DNA of 23,622 nucleotides from SLRI01 sp964576715 (GTDB lineage: Bacteria > Pseudomonadota > Alphaproteobacteria > Geminicoccales > Geminicoccaceae), in NCBI GenBank assembly GCA_964576715.1, contig CAZNWE010000066.1, forward strand, positions 1 to 23,622, in the 5' to 3' direction. The notes beneath the pieces were generated by a model that did no database searches, was not told the origin of the DNA, and saw only the letters and a list, made by a program, of their open reading frames with translations. Below, piece after piece: positions 7,831 to 14,780 of the stretch; the stretch's first letter is position 1; every line of letters starts with the position of its first letter. A program made the translations under genes and the position numbers.

Positions 7831-7959
7831 TCAGAGCACGAACAGCACCGCGAACAGGATCAGGCTCAGCGCCGACATCGCCACCGCTGCCGGCAACAGC
7901 GCGTCCAGCGGAGTCGGGTTTTCACGCACATCGTGCGGCTCGTTGAACAGATGGTGCAT
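7831..7959 (-). CDS. Small single-helix membrane protein (42 aa)
   Basis: The frame from the ATG at 7959 gives 42 residues. A polar N-terminus with three His (MHHLFNEPHDVRENPTPLD) is followed by one hydrophobic helix (residues 21-42, about ALLPAAVAMSALSLILFAVLFVL) running to the C-terminus. This is the layout of small tail-anchored membrane proteins. The RBS is weak (a GGGG about 7 nt upstream). The open frame continues upstream as an Arg/Pro-rich reading of the cyclase complement, which is not protein-like, so the ATG at 7959 is the natural start. The function is unknown. It is separated from the upstream cyclase gene by about 146 bp and may have its own promoter there. Confidence 0.6.
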   Translation of the reverse strand: MHHLFNEPHDVRENPTPLDALLPAAVAMSALSLILFAVLFVL

Positions 7960-8105
7960 GGTTTTACCCCAGTGTCTGCCAGGGTCGTTCCCGGTCACGC
8001 GACGCCCACTCGAGCGAGCTTGGCGCTGCAGACGCGTGATCGACGACCCAATCCACCCGAACCATGATACGAAGGGGGCGCGCGCTCTGTGGCGGCGGTC
8101 ACAGT

Positions 8106-10055
8106 TCAGGTGGTTTTTCGCTGGTCGCTGGCGCCAGGCGCGTCCGGGCGCCAGGCATAGACCGGAACCGGGTTGGCGCGGCCGCGCAGTCGGAGCGGCG
8201 GGCGGGTCTCGAGCCGGGCCACCGCCCGGTCGCCGTCCTGGGCCCGCGCCGCCTCGGCGGCGGTCGCGGAGACCAGCATCGCCGTGCCGACCTCGCGGGT
8301 GGCGCTCTGCAGGCGGGCCGCGACGTTGACGGGATCGCCGGTGGCGGTGAGCTGGATCTGGTCGCCGCCGCCGACATGGCCGATCCGCACCCGGCCGTAG
8401 TTGATACCGATCCGCAGGTTCAAGGTGCCGATGCCGAAGCCCGCGGCCTCCGCCTGCCATGCCGGCATCGCCGCGAGCATCGCCTCGCCGCAGCGGATGG
8501 CCCGGCCGGCGTCCTCGGGGCTGGGCTCGGGCAGGCCGAAGATCAGCATGGCACCGTCGCCGGCATAGCCGGCCACCACCGCAGCATGGGCAAGGGCGGC
8601 CTCTTCGAGCAGCCTGTAGAATCGCTGCAGGATCGGCTGCAGCCGATCGGGGTCGACATGCTCGGCAGCGGCGGTGAAGCCCTCGAGGTCGGCGAACAGG
8701 ATCGCCGCGAGTTGGACCCGGTCGACCGCCCCGGCCTCGGCGTGCGCACCGCGCAGCACCGGCGAGACATAGCGCTCGAGCGCCCGACTGCGCGCTTCGT
8801 GTTGGCGGCTGCGCTGGCGCAGGCGGCGAAAGCGGAAGGTGAAGGCGGCGAGTGCGACACCGAGCACGCCGAGCGTGGCGAAGACGACGTTGAGCCAGAG
8901 CCCGAAGCCGAGCAACGCCACCGTGCCGATGGCAAACGGGGCGACGATGAGGACGAGCGCGAGCAGGACGACCAGCACCACCGGCAACGGTGCGAACAGT
9001 GCCAGCCCGGCCGTCGTGGCGCCGACGATCAGGGCGAGGTCCAGGTCGCGGACCAGGGTCGAGCGGTCGATCAGCCGGCCGGTGAGGATGTTGTCGATCA
9101 CCGTGGCGAAGACCTCGACACCCGACACCTGCGGGTGGAAGGCGGTGCCGAACCGGTCACGCACCCCGGTGGCGGTGGTGCCGACGAGGACGATCCGCCC
9201 TTCCAGCAGCTCGAGCGGCAGGCTGCCGTCCAAGAGCTCGAGCATCGAGTAGTGGCGAAAGGTCGTGGGCGGGCCGTAGGGGTTGATCACCAGCCGCGAC
9301 GCGGCATCGAGCGGGAGGCGGCGATCACCGAGCGCGAGGCTGCTGCCGATCTCGAGCACCTGGTCCTCGGCTGGCAGCGCAAGGTGCCGGATCACCGCCT
9401 GAACCGCAAGCGCGGGGTACCAGGTGTCGCCGAGGCGGATTGCCGGCTGGAGGAAGCGGAGCTCGCCGCGGGGTTCGACGAAGACGTTGACGTGGCCGAG
9501 ACGGGCATGGTCGGCGAGCGGGCGAAACGGCAGGAAGACGCCGGCGGGCTCGCCCAGGAGGTCGACGGCACCCGGCCGGTCGATGGTGACCGGCAGCGCG
9601 TTGTGCCCGAGGGCCAGCCTGTCGGTGAGCTGCATCGGCACCGGCTCGGCGAAGCCGAAGGCCATGGCCAGCACCGGCTGTTCGAGGCGCTTGACGGCCT
9701 GGACCAGGAGCGGTGCGTCGCTGGCAGCGCCGCTGCCGGGACCGGCCTCGAGCAACAGCAGGTCGAGGGCGACAACCGCAGCACCGGCGGCGGCCAGCCG
9801 CTCGACCGCGGCGGCGAGGGCAGCGCGCGGCGGCGGCCAGCTGCCCAGTCGTTGCAGGGTCGCATCGTCGATCACCACGATGGCGACCGCGTCCCCCGGC
9901 TCGAGCACCCCGCGCAGCTGCAGCCGGCGGTCGAAGCTGGCATAGTCGAGCTCGCGCCACACGCCCACGTCGCGCAGCATGACGTAGGCGACGCAGAGCA
10001 GGACGACGAAGAGCCCGAAGGCGACAAGCCCGCGGCGCAGCCAGGGCTGGCGCAT
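8106..10055 (-). CDS. CHASE2-domain class III adenylate/guanylate cyclase
   Basis: The 649-residue membrane cyclase has an N-terminal helix (about 11-27), an extracytoplasmic CHASE2 sensor (about 30-330, with IVVIDDATLQRLG, VALDLLL and RIVLVGTTATGVRD), three close membrane helices (about 338-408), and a cytoplasmic class III catalytic domain (about 445-600). Metal-binding Asp are D456 (FADLEGF) and D500 (AGDGAM). N577 and R581 (VNVAARL) are the transition-state residues, and T570 suits class IIIb. The lysine normally four residues before the second Asp, which selects the purine, is Gly here (G496), so activity or substrate choice may be altered. The ATG at 10055 lies 7 nt after the FecR gene stop, so the two are co-translated. 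Pairing of a FecR-domain gene with a CHASE2 cyclase is a known arrangement. Confidence 0.93.
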   Translation of the reverse strand: MRQPWLRRGLVAFGLFVVLLCVAYVMLRDVGVWRELDYASFDRRLQLRGVLEPGDAVAIVVIDDATLQRLGSWPPPRAALAAAVERLAAAGAAVVALDLLLLEAGPGSGAASDAPLLVQAVKRLEQPVLAMAFGFAEPVPMQLTDRLALGHNALPVTIDRPGAVDLLGEPAGVFLPFRPLADHARLGHVNVFVEPRGELRFLQPAIRLGDTWYPALAVQAVIRHLALPAEDQVLEIGSSLALGDRRLPLDAASRLVINPYGPPTTFRHYSMLELLDGSLPLELLEGRIVLVGTTATGVRDRFGTAFHPQVSGVEVFATVIDNILTGRLIDRSTLVRDLDLALIVGATTAGLALFAPLPVVLVVLLALVLIVAPFAIGTVALLGFGLWLNVVFATLGVLGVALAAFTFRFRRLRQRSRQHEARSRALERYVSPVLRGAHAEAGAVDRVQLAAILFADLEGFTAAAEHVDPDRLQPILQRFYRLLEEAALAHAAVVAGYAGDGAMLIFGLPEPSPEDAGRAIRCGEAMLAAMPAWQAEAAGFGIGTLNLRIGINYGRVRIGHVGGGDQIQLTATGDPVNVAARLQSATREVGTAMLVSATAAEAARAQDGDRAVARLETRPPLRLRGRANPVPVYAWRPDAPGASDQRKTT

Positions 10056-10062
10056 CCGCCGT

Positions 10063-10707
10063 TCAGCCGTTGATGGCCGTGCGCACGACCACGTCGTTGA
10101 TCCGTCCCTGACCCCAGTTGCGCGGCACCCCGGTGGTGACGCCACGCCTGATGTCGACGCCTTGCCCGGCGCCGAGCACCACCGCAGCGCCACCATAGGT
10201 CTCGTCGACCGCGACCTCGCCGGTGGCGACGAAGACGCTGGTCAGCCGCGTCTCGGTCTCGACGATGAAGTCGGTCGAGCGCGCCGCCGCCACCGCCACC
10301 CGGCCGCGCACCGCGAACCGGTCGGGGTGTTCGGGGCCGACCACTGCCCGGACGAGGCCGGCCAAGAGGTCGAACACCATGCTGCCGCCGGCATCGGTGG
10401 TGACCGTGGTAAGCACGACCTGGCTCTGCTCGCCGAGGGCGAGGGTCGAGCCGTCCACCATGGTGACCAGCAGCCGCGCGCTTGCCCCGGTGCGCAGGCT
10501 GTCGCCGGCGTGCACCGTCGCGCCGACATGCAGCGCCCGGGTCGCGCCGGCCCGGGTTGCCGAGGCGGCACCGCGCAGCGCGCTGACGATGCCGGCATCG
10601 GCAGCGGGCGCCGGCCGCACCGGTGGCAGGGCGAGAGCGAGGCCGGCCCCGGCGAGCACCAGGGTAGTCCGCCGGGGCAGCCGGTACGGTCGTTCCTGAT
10701 CGATCAC
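10063..10707 (-). CDS. FecR-domain exported protein
   Basis: From the GTG at 10707 the product is 214 residues. A twin-arginine-like signal sits at the N-terminus (R12-R13-TTLVLAGAGLALAL), followed by a FecR domain: VGATVHAGDSLRTGASARLLVTMVDGSTLALGEQSQV and then the beta-rich stretch with VRGRVAVAAARSTDFIVE and VFVATGEVAVDE. Such periplasmic FecR proteins, unlike the iron anti-sigma factor, are commonly encoded beside CHASE2 cyclases and are thought to act in sensing. The GTG is preferred over a TTG at 10719 because GAGAGG lies just before it. The TPR gene stop is 8 nt upstream and the cyclase starts 7 nt downstream, so it is the middle gene of an operon. A direct contact between this protein and the CHASE2 sensor is inference. 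Confidence 0.88.
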   Translation of the reverse strand: MIDQERPYRLPRRTTLVLAGAGLALALPPVRPAPAADAGIVSALRGAASATRAGATRALHVGATVHAGDSLRTGASARLLVTMVDGSTLALGEQSQVVLTTVTTDAGGSMVFDLLAGLVRAVVGPEHPDRFAVRGRVAVAAARSTDFIVETETRLTSVFVATGEVAVDETYGGAAVVLGAGQGVDIRRGVTTGVPRNWGQGRINDVVVRTAING

Positions 10708-10715
10708 GTCACCTC

Positions 10716-12515
10716 TCAAAGTCGCTCCAGGGTCAACAGCTCCTCCGGGCCGGCCCAGGCCTCGGCCAGCCGTTCGGCCGTCACCTTGGCCGCCGCCTGG
10801 TCACCCTGGGCCAGTTGTGCCTGGTGCAAGCCAAAGAGCGACCAGCCATTGTTGGGTGCCGTCATCAGCGCTGCCTGGAAGTGACGGGCGGCGGTCGTTG
10901 CATCGCCGGCAGCGAGTCGCACGGCACCCAGGGTCTGTTCGACCGGGTAGTACCAGTAGGGCGGCTCCATGTAGGGGATCGTCGCCTGGATCGCCACCGC
11001 CTCCTCGAGCAGCGCCGCAGCCTCGGCGAACGCGCCCTGTTGGGCGGCGCTGCGCGCCCGGACGACATGGGCCGCGAGCTGGAGGATGTCTGAGGCCGGA
11101 ATGTAGCCGTCGAGCATGACCGCGAGGCCGTCCGCATTCTTCAGGGCCTCGATCGCCGCGGCCTCTGCTAGCGCTTCGGGATCGCCCTCCCGCGCCAGCG
11201 CCACGCCCCGGGCATAGTGCCAGAACGCCTTGACATACGGCATGGCGTCGCCCGGGTCGGGTATCGCCATGATGGTGGCCGCGTCGCTGAACTGCGCGTG
11301 GGCGGTCAAGGGTGCGGTCTTGATCGCCTGGATCCAACCGACCTCGGCCGCCACCTCGTCGGACATCACCGTCTCGAGTTTCCTGGCGGCGTCCAGCGAC
11401 TCGTCGGCGAGCCCGGCCATCTGGGCACTGGTCAGCACGAAATGCACGTTGTGCGGGTAGTAGCCGAAGCGATAGGGCCCGGCCTCCGCCCAGCGCTCGA
11501 ACAGCGCCTCGTCGGCCGCTGCCGCCGCGATGTTGGCCTCCAGCGAATCCTGGTAGCGGCCGACCCGGTAGTAGATATGCGCCGGCATGTGGACGAGGTG
11601 GCCGGCGGTCGGCATCAGCTCGGCCAGCCGGTCGGCATGCGGCTCGGCGCGATGCGGGTCGGCGGACGCCTCGACGGTGTTGATGTAGAGGTGAATGGCG
11701 TGCGGGTGATCGGGATCGACCTCGAGTGCCGTCGCCAAGAGCTCGACCAGCGTGCCGGCACGGCCCTTGGGCGTGACCCCGTCGGCCTCCCAGTAGTCCC
11801 AGGGCTGGGTGTTCATGATCGCCTCGGCGGCCAGCACCAGAATGTCGGCATCGTCGGGAAAGCGCTCGGCGACCTCGACCATGGCATCCGCATAAGATGC
11901 ATCGAGGGGCGCCCGGTCGGCAGCGGGATCGGGGCTGTAGCGGTGCGCCAGGGCCTCGATCAGCGCCTGCTCACGCGCGCTCGCCGCGTCCTTCAGCGCC
12001 ATGGCGGTCGAGATCGCCTGAAAGGCCGGCCGCACCGAGGCATCGTACATGACGTCGTTGATGTTCGGCCCCAAGGCATAGGCCTCGCCCCAGTAGCAGA
12101 TGGCACAGCTGGGATCGGCCGCCTGCGCCTGGCGGAAATACGCGGCGGCGAGGAAGTGGTTGAAGCCCATGAGCCAGGCATAGCCCTGGTCGACATCGGC
12201 CTGGGCGGCCTCGCTCCTGGTCGTCACCTCGAGCCGGCGCGGGCCGAGCCCGTCCAGATGAGGCAGGCGGTCGGCTTCGGCCGCAGCCGCGGCACGCACC
12301 CCGAGCGACGCCAGATGGACGCCCGGCTTGAACAGCTCGTTCCTGGCCCACCGCGAGCTGCCGCACACACTGGCCGCGACCCGGGTCGGATCGAGCAGCT
12401 CGCGGACATCCCCGCTCCGCGGTTCAGCCGCACTGCCGCCAAGCCAGCCCGACGCCAACACGGTAGCCCCGAGCAGCCCCAGGCCGGTCAAGGTGGTGGT
12501 GGTCGCCTTCCTCAT
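10716..12515 (-). CDS. Exported TPR-like repeat protein
   Basis: The 599-residue protein has an N-terminal hydrophobic segment (about 8-27) that could be a signal peptide or anchor. It then shows the family block VTTRSEAAQ...GYAWLMGFNH...AAYFRQAQAADPSCAICYWGEAYALGPNIN (about 97-153), including C137-x2-C140. TPR-type helical repeats follow. Histidines cluster at H270, H272, H275 and H306, H309, H313 (HLVHMPAHIYYRVGRY). They are well conserved in the relatives I recall, which suggests a metal or ligand site. GGGAGG precedes the ATG at 12515; an upstream in-frame ATG is rejected. It is the first gene of the TPR-FecR-cyclase operon, 84 bp after gshB on the same strand. The biochemical role is unknown. 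Confidence 0.85.
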   Translation of the reverse strand: MRKATTTTLTGLGLLGATVLASGWLGGSAAEPRSGDVRELLDPTRVAASVCGSSRWARNELFKPGVHLASLGVRAAAAAEADRLPHLDGLGPRRLEVTTRSEAAQADVDQGYAWLMGFNHFLAAAYFRQAQAADPSCAICYWGEAYALGPNINDVMYDASVRPAFQAISTAMALKDAASAREQALIEALAHRYSPDPAADRAPLDASYADAMVEVAERFPDDADILVLAAEAIMNTQPWDYWEADGVTPKGRAGTLVELLATALEVDPDHPHAIHLYINTVEASADPHRAEPHADRLAELMPTAGHLVHMPAHIYYRVGRYQDSLEANIAAAAADEALFERWAEAGPYRFGYYPHNVHFVLTSAQMAGLADESLDAARKLETVMSDEVAAEVGWIQAIKTAPLTAHAQFSDAATIMAIPDPGDAMPYVKAFWHYARGVALAREGDPEALAEAAAIEALKNADGLAVMLDGYIPASDILQLAAHVVRARSAAQQGAFAEAAALLEEAVAIQATIPYMEPPYWYYPVEQTLGAVRLAAGDATTAARHFQAALMTAPNNGWSLFGLHQAQLAQGDQAAAKVTAERLAEAWAGPEELLTLERL

Positions 12516-12599
12516 CGATATCCTCCCCTTCGAAGACGCCGTGTCAATGGGGAAGAATAGCACGGATGACCGTGACGATCGCTGCACGAATGAAAAGTC

Positions 12600-13571
12600 T
12601 CAGCTCATCCAGCGCCGGCTGGTCGGACCGTTGGCGAGCTTGACCTCGATCGCGTCCCAGATCTTGCGCTCGAGCGCGGTGTTGTCGAAGCGGTTGATTT
12701 CCTGCAGCCCGGTCGGTGAGGTGACGTTGATCTCGGTGAGATAGCCGCCGATCACGTCGATCCCGGTGAACAGGAGACCGTACTCCTCGAGTGCCGGACC
12801 GATCATCTCGCAGATCTCGTGGTCGCGCCGGCTCAGGCTCGCCTTTTCCGCACGGCCGCCGACATGCAGGTTGGCGCGCACGTCGTGGGCCGGCGGCAGG
12901 CGGTTCAAGGCGCCGGCGGGCTTGCCGTCGATCAGGATGATCCGCTTGTCGCCGGCCTTGATCTCGGGGAGGTAGCGCTGAACCATCAAGGGTTCGTCGA
13001 TGAAGCTCTTGAACGTCTCGACGAGCGAGGCGAGGTTCTGGTCGTCGCGCTTGATCAGGAAGATGCCGGCCCCGCCATTGCCGTAGAGCGGCTTGACGAT
13101 GATGTCGCCGTGCTCGGCGCGAAACGCCCGGATGTCGTCGATGCTGTAGGTGATGAGCGTCGGCGGCATCAGCTCGGCGAACTGGGTGACGAAGAGCTTC
13201 TCGGGGGCATTGCGGACGCTGTCCGGGTCGTTGACGACGAGGGTTTCGGGGTGAACCCGGTCGAGCAGGTGGGTTGCCGAGATGTAGTTGAGGTTGAAGG
13301 GCGGATCCTGGCGCATCAGCACGACGTCGAGCGTGGCGAGATCGATGGCCTCGGGCGTGCCCAGGGTAACGTGATTGCCCGGCTCGCGCCGAACCTGGAA
13401 CGGCCGCGCCCTGGCGACGATCCGCCCCTGCTTGTAGGCGAGGTCGCGCGGCCCGTAATGGTAGAGCCCGTGCCCCCGCCGTTGCGCCTCGAGCGCCAGT
13501 ACGAAGGTGCTGTCGGCGTCGATGTCGACGCTTTCGAGCGGGTCCATCTGGATGGCGACGGCGAGCGACAT
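12600..13571 (-). CDS. gshB: Glutathione synthetase
   Basis: GshB is an ATP-grasp ligase that joins gamma-glutamylcysteine and glycine to make glutathione in the cytosol. The 323-residue product starts MSLAVAIQMDPLESVDIDADSTF, the normal beginning of the family. It has MRQDPPFN (R87), the ATP-binding lysine and glycine-rich loop in VKPLYGNGGAG (K160), and the C-terminal signature EINVTSPTGLQEI that holds the metal-binding Glu and Asn. An in-frame ATG 30 nt upstream (13601) has a slightly better purine stretch before it and would add ten residues; the start at 13571 is chosen for its match to the family. It is divergent from the HIT gene, with about 116 bp between them for promoters, and 84 bp upstream of the TPR operon, which it may share a transcript with. 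Confidence 0.95.
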   Translation of the reverse strand: MSLAVAIQMDPLESVDIDADSTFVLALEAQRRGHGLYHYGPRDLAYKQGRIVARARPFQVRREPGNHVTLGTPEAIDLATLDVVLMRQDPPFNLNYISATHLLDRVHPETLVVNDPDSVRNAPEKLFVTQFAELMPPTLITYSIDDIRAFRAEHGDIIVKPLYGNGGAGIFLIKRDDQNLASLVETFKSFIDEPLMVQRYLPEIKAGDKRIILIDGKPAGALNRLPPAHDVRANLHVGGRAEKASLSRRDHEICEMIGPALEEYGLLFTGIDVIGGYLTEINVTSPTGLQEINRFDNTALERKIWDAIEVKLANGPTSRRWMS

Positions 13572-13687
13572 GGGGCTAGTCCGGAATGCAGCCTGAGCCA
13601 TGTCTCTGCCAGCACCCGGCCTGGTTGACAAGCCGAGGTGGCCGGTCGACGAGGTCGGGCGCAAAGTGCAATGGAGGAGAGTGCGCC

Positions 13688-14053
13688 ATGGACTATGACG
13701 CCGGCAACGTCTTCGCCCGGATCCTGCGCGGCGAACTGCCCTGCCGGAAGGTCCACGAGGACGCCCACACCCTGGCCTTCCACGACATCAACCCGGTGGC
13801 CCCGGTGCATGTGCTGGTGATCCCGAAGGGCGCCTACGTGTCGTTCGCCGATTTCAGCGCCAAGGCCACCGACGCGGAGATCGCGGCGCTGATCCGCGCG
13901 GTGGGCAGCATCGCCCAGGAGCTCGGTCTCGAGGACACGGGCTATCGGCTGCTCGCCAATCACGGCCGCGACGCGAATCAGGAGGTGCCGCACTTCCACG
14001 TCCACATCCTGGGCGGCCGGCCGCTGGGCCCGATGCTGGCCAAGCCCGGCTGA
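13688..14053 (+). CDS. HIT-family nucleotide hydrolase
   Basis: The 121-residue protein is a histidine-triad (HIT, Hint branch) protein. The triad HFHVHIL spans H102, H104 and H106, with H106 near the end acting in the family as part of the nucleophile system. The N-terminal FARILRGELPCRKVHED and AFHDINPVAPVHVLVIPK segments are typical of the branch that hydrolyses purine nucleoside phosphoramidates and adenylates. GGAGGAGAG lies before the ATG at 13688. It is a complete, ordinary-length member. It is convergent with the VanZ-like gene only 3 nt away. Confidence 0.95.
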   Translation: MDYDAGNVFARILRGELPCRKVHEDAHTLAFHDINPVAPVHVLVIPKGAYVSFADFSAKATDAEIAALIRAVGSIAQELGLEDTGYRLLANHGRDANQEVPHFHVHILGGRPLGPMLAKPG

Positions 14054-14056
14054 GCG

Positions 14057-14590
14057 TCAGACCAGGCGCCGCGAGACCGCGCGCCTGGCGTGCCGCCGGG
14101 CACCTCGTTTCGCCCGGCTGCCAACTGCCGCACTGCGCACGCGGCGCTGCCAAACGCCTTGCAGGACCAGCAGCAGCACCATGGCCGCGACCAGGCCGAC
14201 GGTGGTACCCGAGAGGTTGGCCAGCATGTCGCGCCACTCGAAGCGGCGGGCGGACGTGAGTTGCTGGGCCACTTCGAGCGCCACGCCGGCAACGACGCAG
14301 AAGCCACCGGCCGAGAGGAACTGGCGCAGGGTCCGGCAAAAGCCGATCGTGGCGAGGCTGATGGCGAGAAAGCTCACGAAATGGACGAGCTTGTCGGAGA
14401 GGTGCGGCAGCAGCGGTGGCGCCGCCGGGTCGAGCATGGCCCAGGCGACCACCGGCCAGAGCAGGCACCAGACGACCAAGGCTGCCAGTCGCAATCCGGC
14501 ACCATGCGGGCGCCGCCGGTCGGGCGGTCGCGGAATGGGACTAGTCCTGCCCGGCGCCGGCCGGGGCGAACCCGTCGATCGCCCCGTCAA
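14057..14590 (-). CDS. VanZ-like membrane protein
   Basis: The frame gives up to 177 residues with four hydrophobic segments. The VanZ-like hallmarks are SDKLVHFVSF (a Lys-x2-His-Phe in helix 2) and ALEVAQQL...RRFEWRDMLANLSGTTVG, where the family has an (E)xxQ...R...DxxAN..G pattern. The tail of about 35 residues is very Arg-rich and cytoplasmic by the positive-inside rule. The start is uncertain. The only upstream initiator in frame is a TTG at 14590 without a good Shine-Dalgarno; another TTG near residue 33, just before the first helix, is equally plausible. VanZ relatives have been linked to glycopeptide tolerance in Gram-positives, but in Proteobacteria the role is unknown. Confidence 0.78.
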   Translation of the reverse strand: MTGRSTGSPRPAPGRTSPIPRPPDRRRPHGAGLRLAALVVWCLLWPVVAWAMLDPAAPPLLPHLSDKLVHFVSFLAISLATIGFCRTLRQFLSAGGFCVVAGVALEVAQQLTSARRFEWRDMLANLSGTTVGLVAAMVLLLVLQGVWQRRVRSAAVGSRAKRGARRHARRAVSRRLV

Positions 14591-14727
14591 GAGAAAACGC
14601 CAAGCGCATCACCACATCCCGTCCGTTACCCCGACCCTACCAGGGGCCGCGGCCCAGGCCTGAAAGTCAATGCTTTAGCGGCGGTCCCGGCATCGGGTCA
14701 ACGGCGACGGGCGGGCGGGTGGTCTGC

Positions 14728-14765
14728 GGCGGTGGCGCCATCGGTCGCTTGCTGCCGCCACCGCC
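14728..14765 (-). terminator. Candidate terminator hairpin after the 5'-nucleotidase gene
   Basis: The arms GGCGGTGGCG and CGCCACCGCC are perfect 10-bp complements with an 18-nt loop, beginning 15 nt after the stop of the minus-strand 5'-nucleotidase gene. No T tract follows, so it may work as a stabilising or Rho-assisted structure. Confidence 0.45.
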
Positions 14766-14780
14766 CGGGCACTGCCGTGG

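Noticed and set aside
8064..10073. 669-codon plus-strand frame
   Set aside because: It is antisense to the cyclase, is full of Asp, Arg, Gly and Gln, and has no recognisable domain; the minus strand carries clear CHASE2 and cyclase motifs.
14591..14640. 22-codon frame starting MRLAFSLDGAIDG upstream of the VanZ-like gene
   Set aside because: It is very short, has no Shine-Dalgarno and overlaps the proposed VanZ N-terminus; it could reflect an uncertain VanZ start but cannot be supported as a gene.
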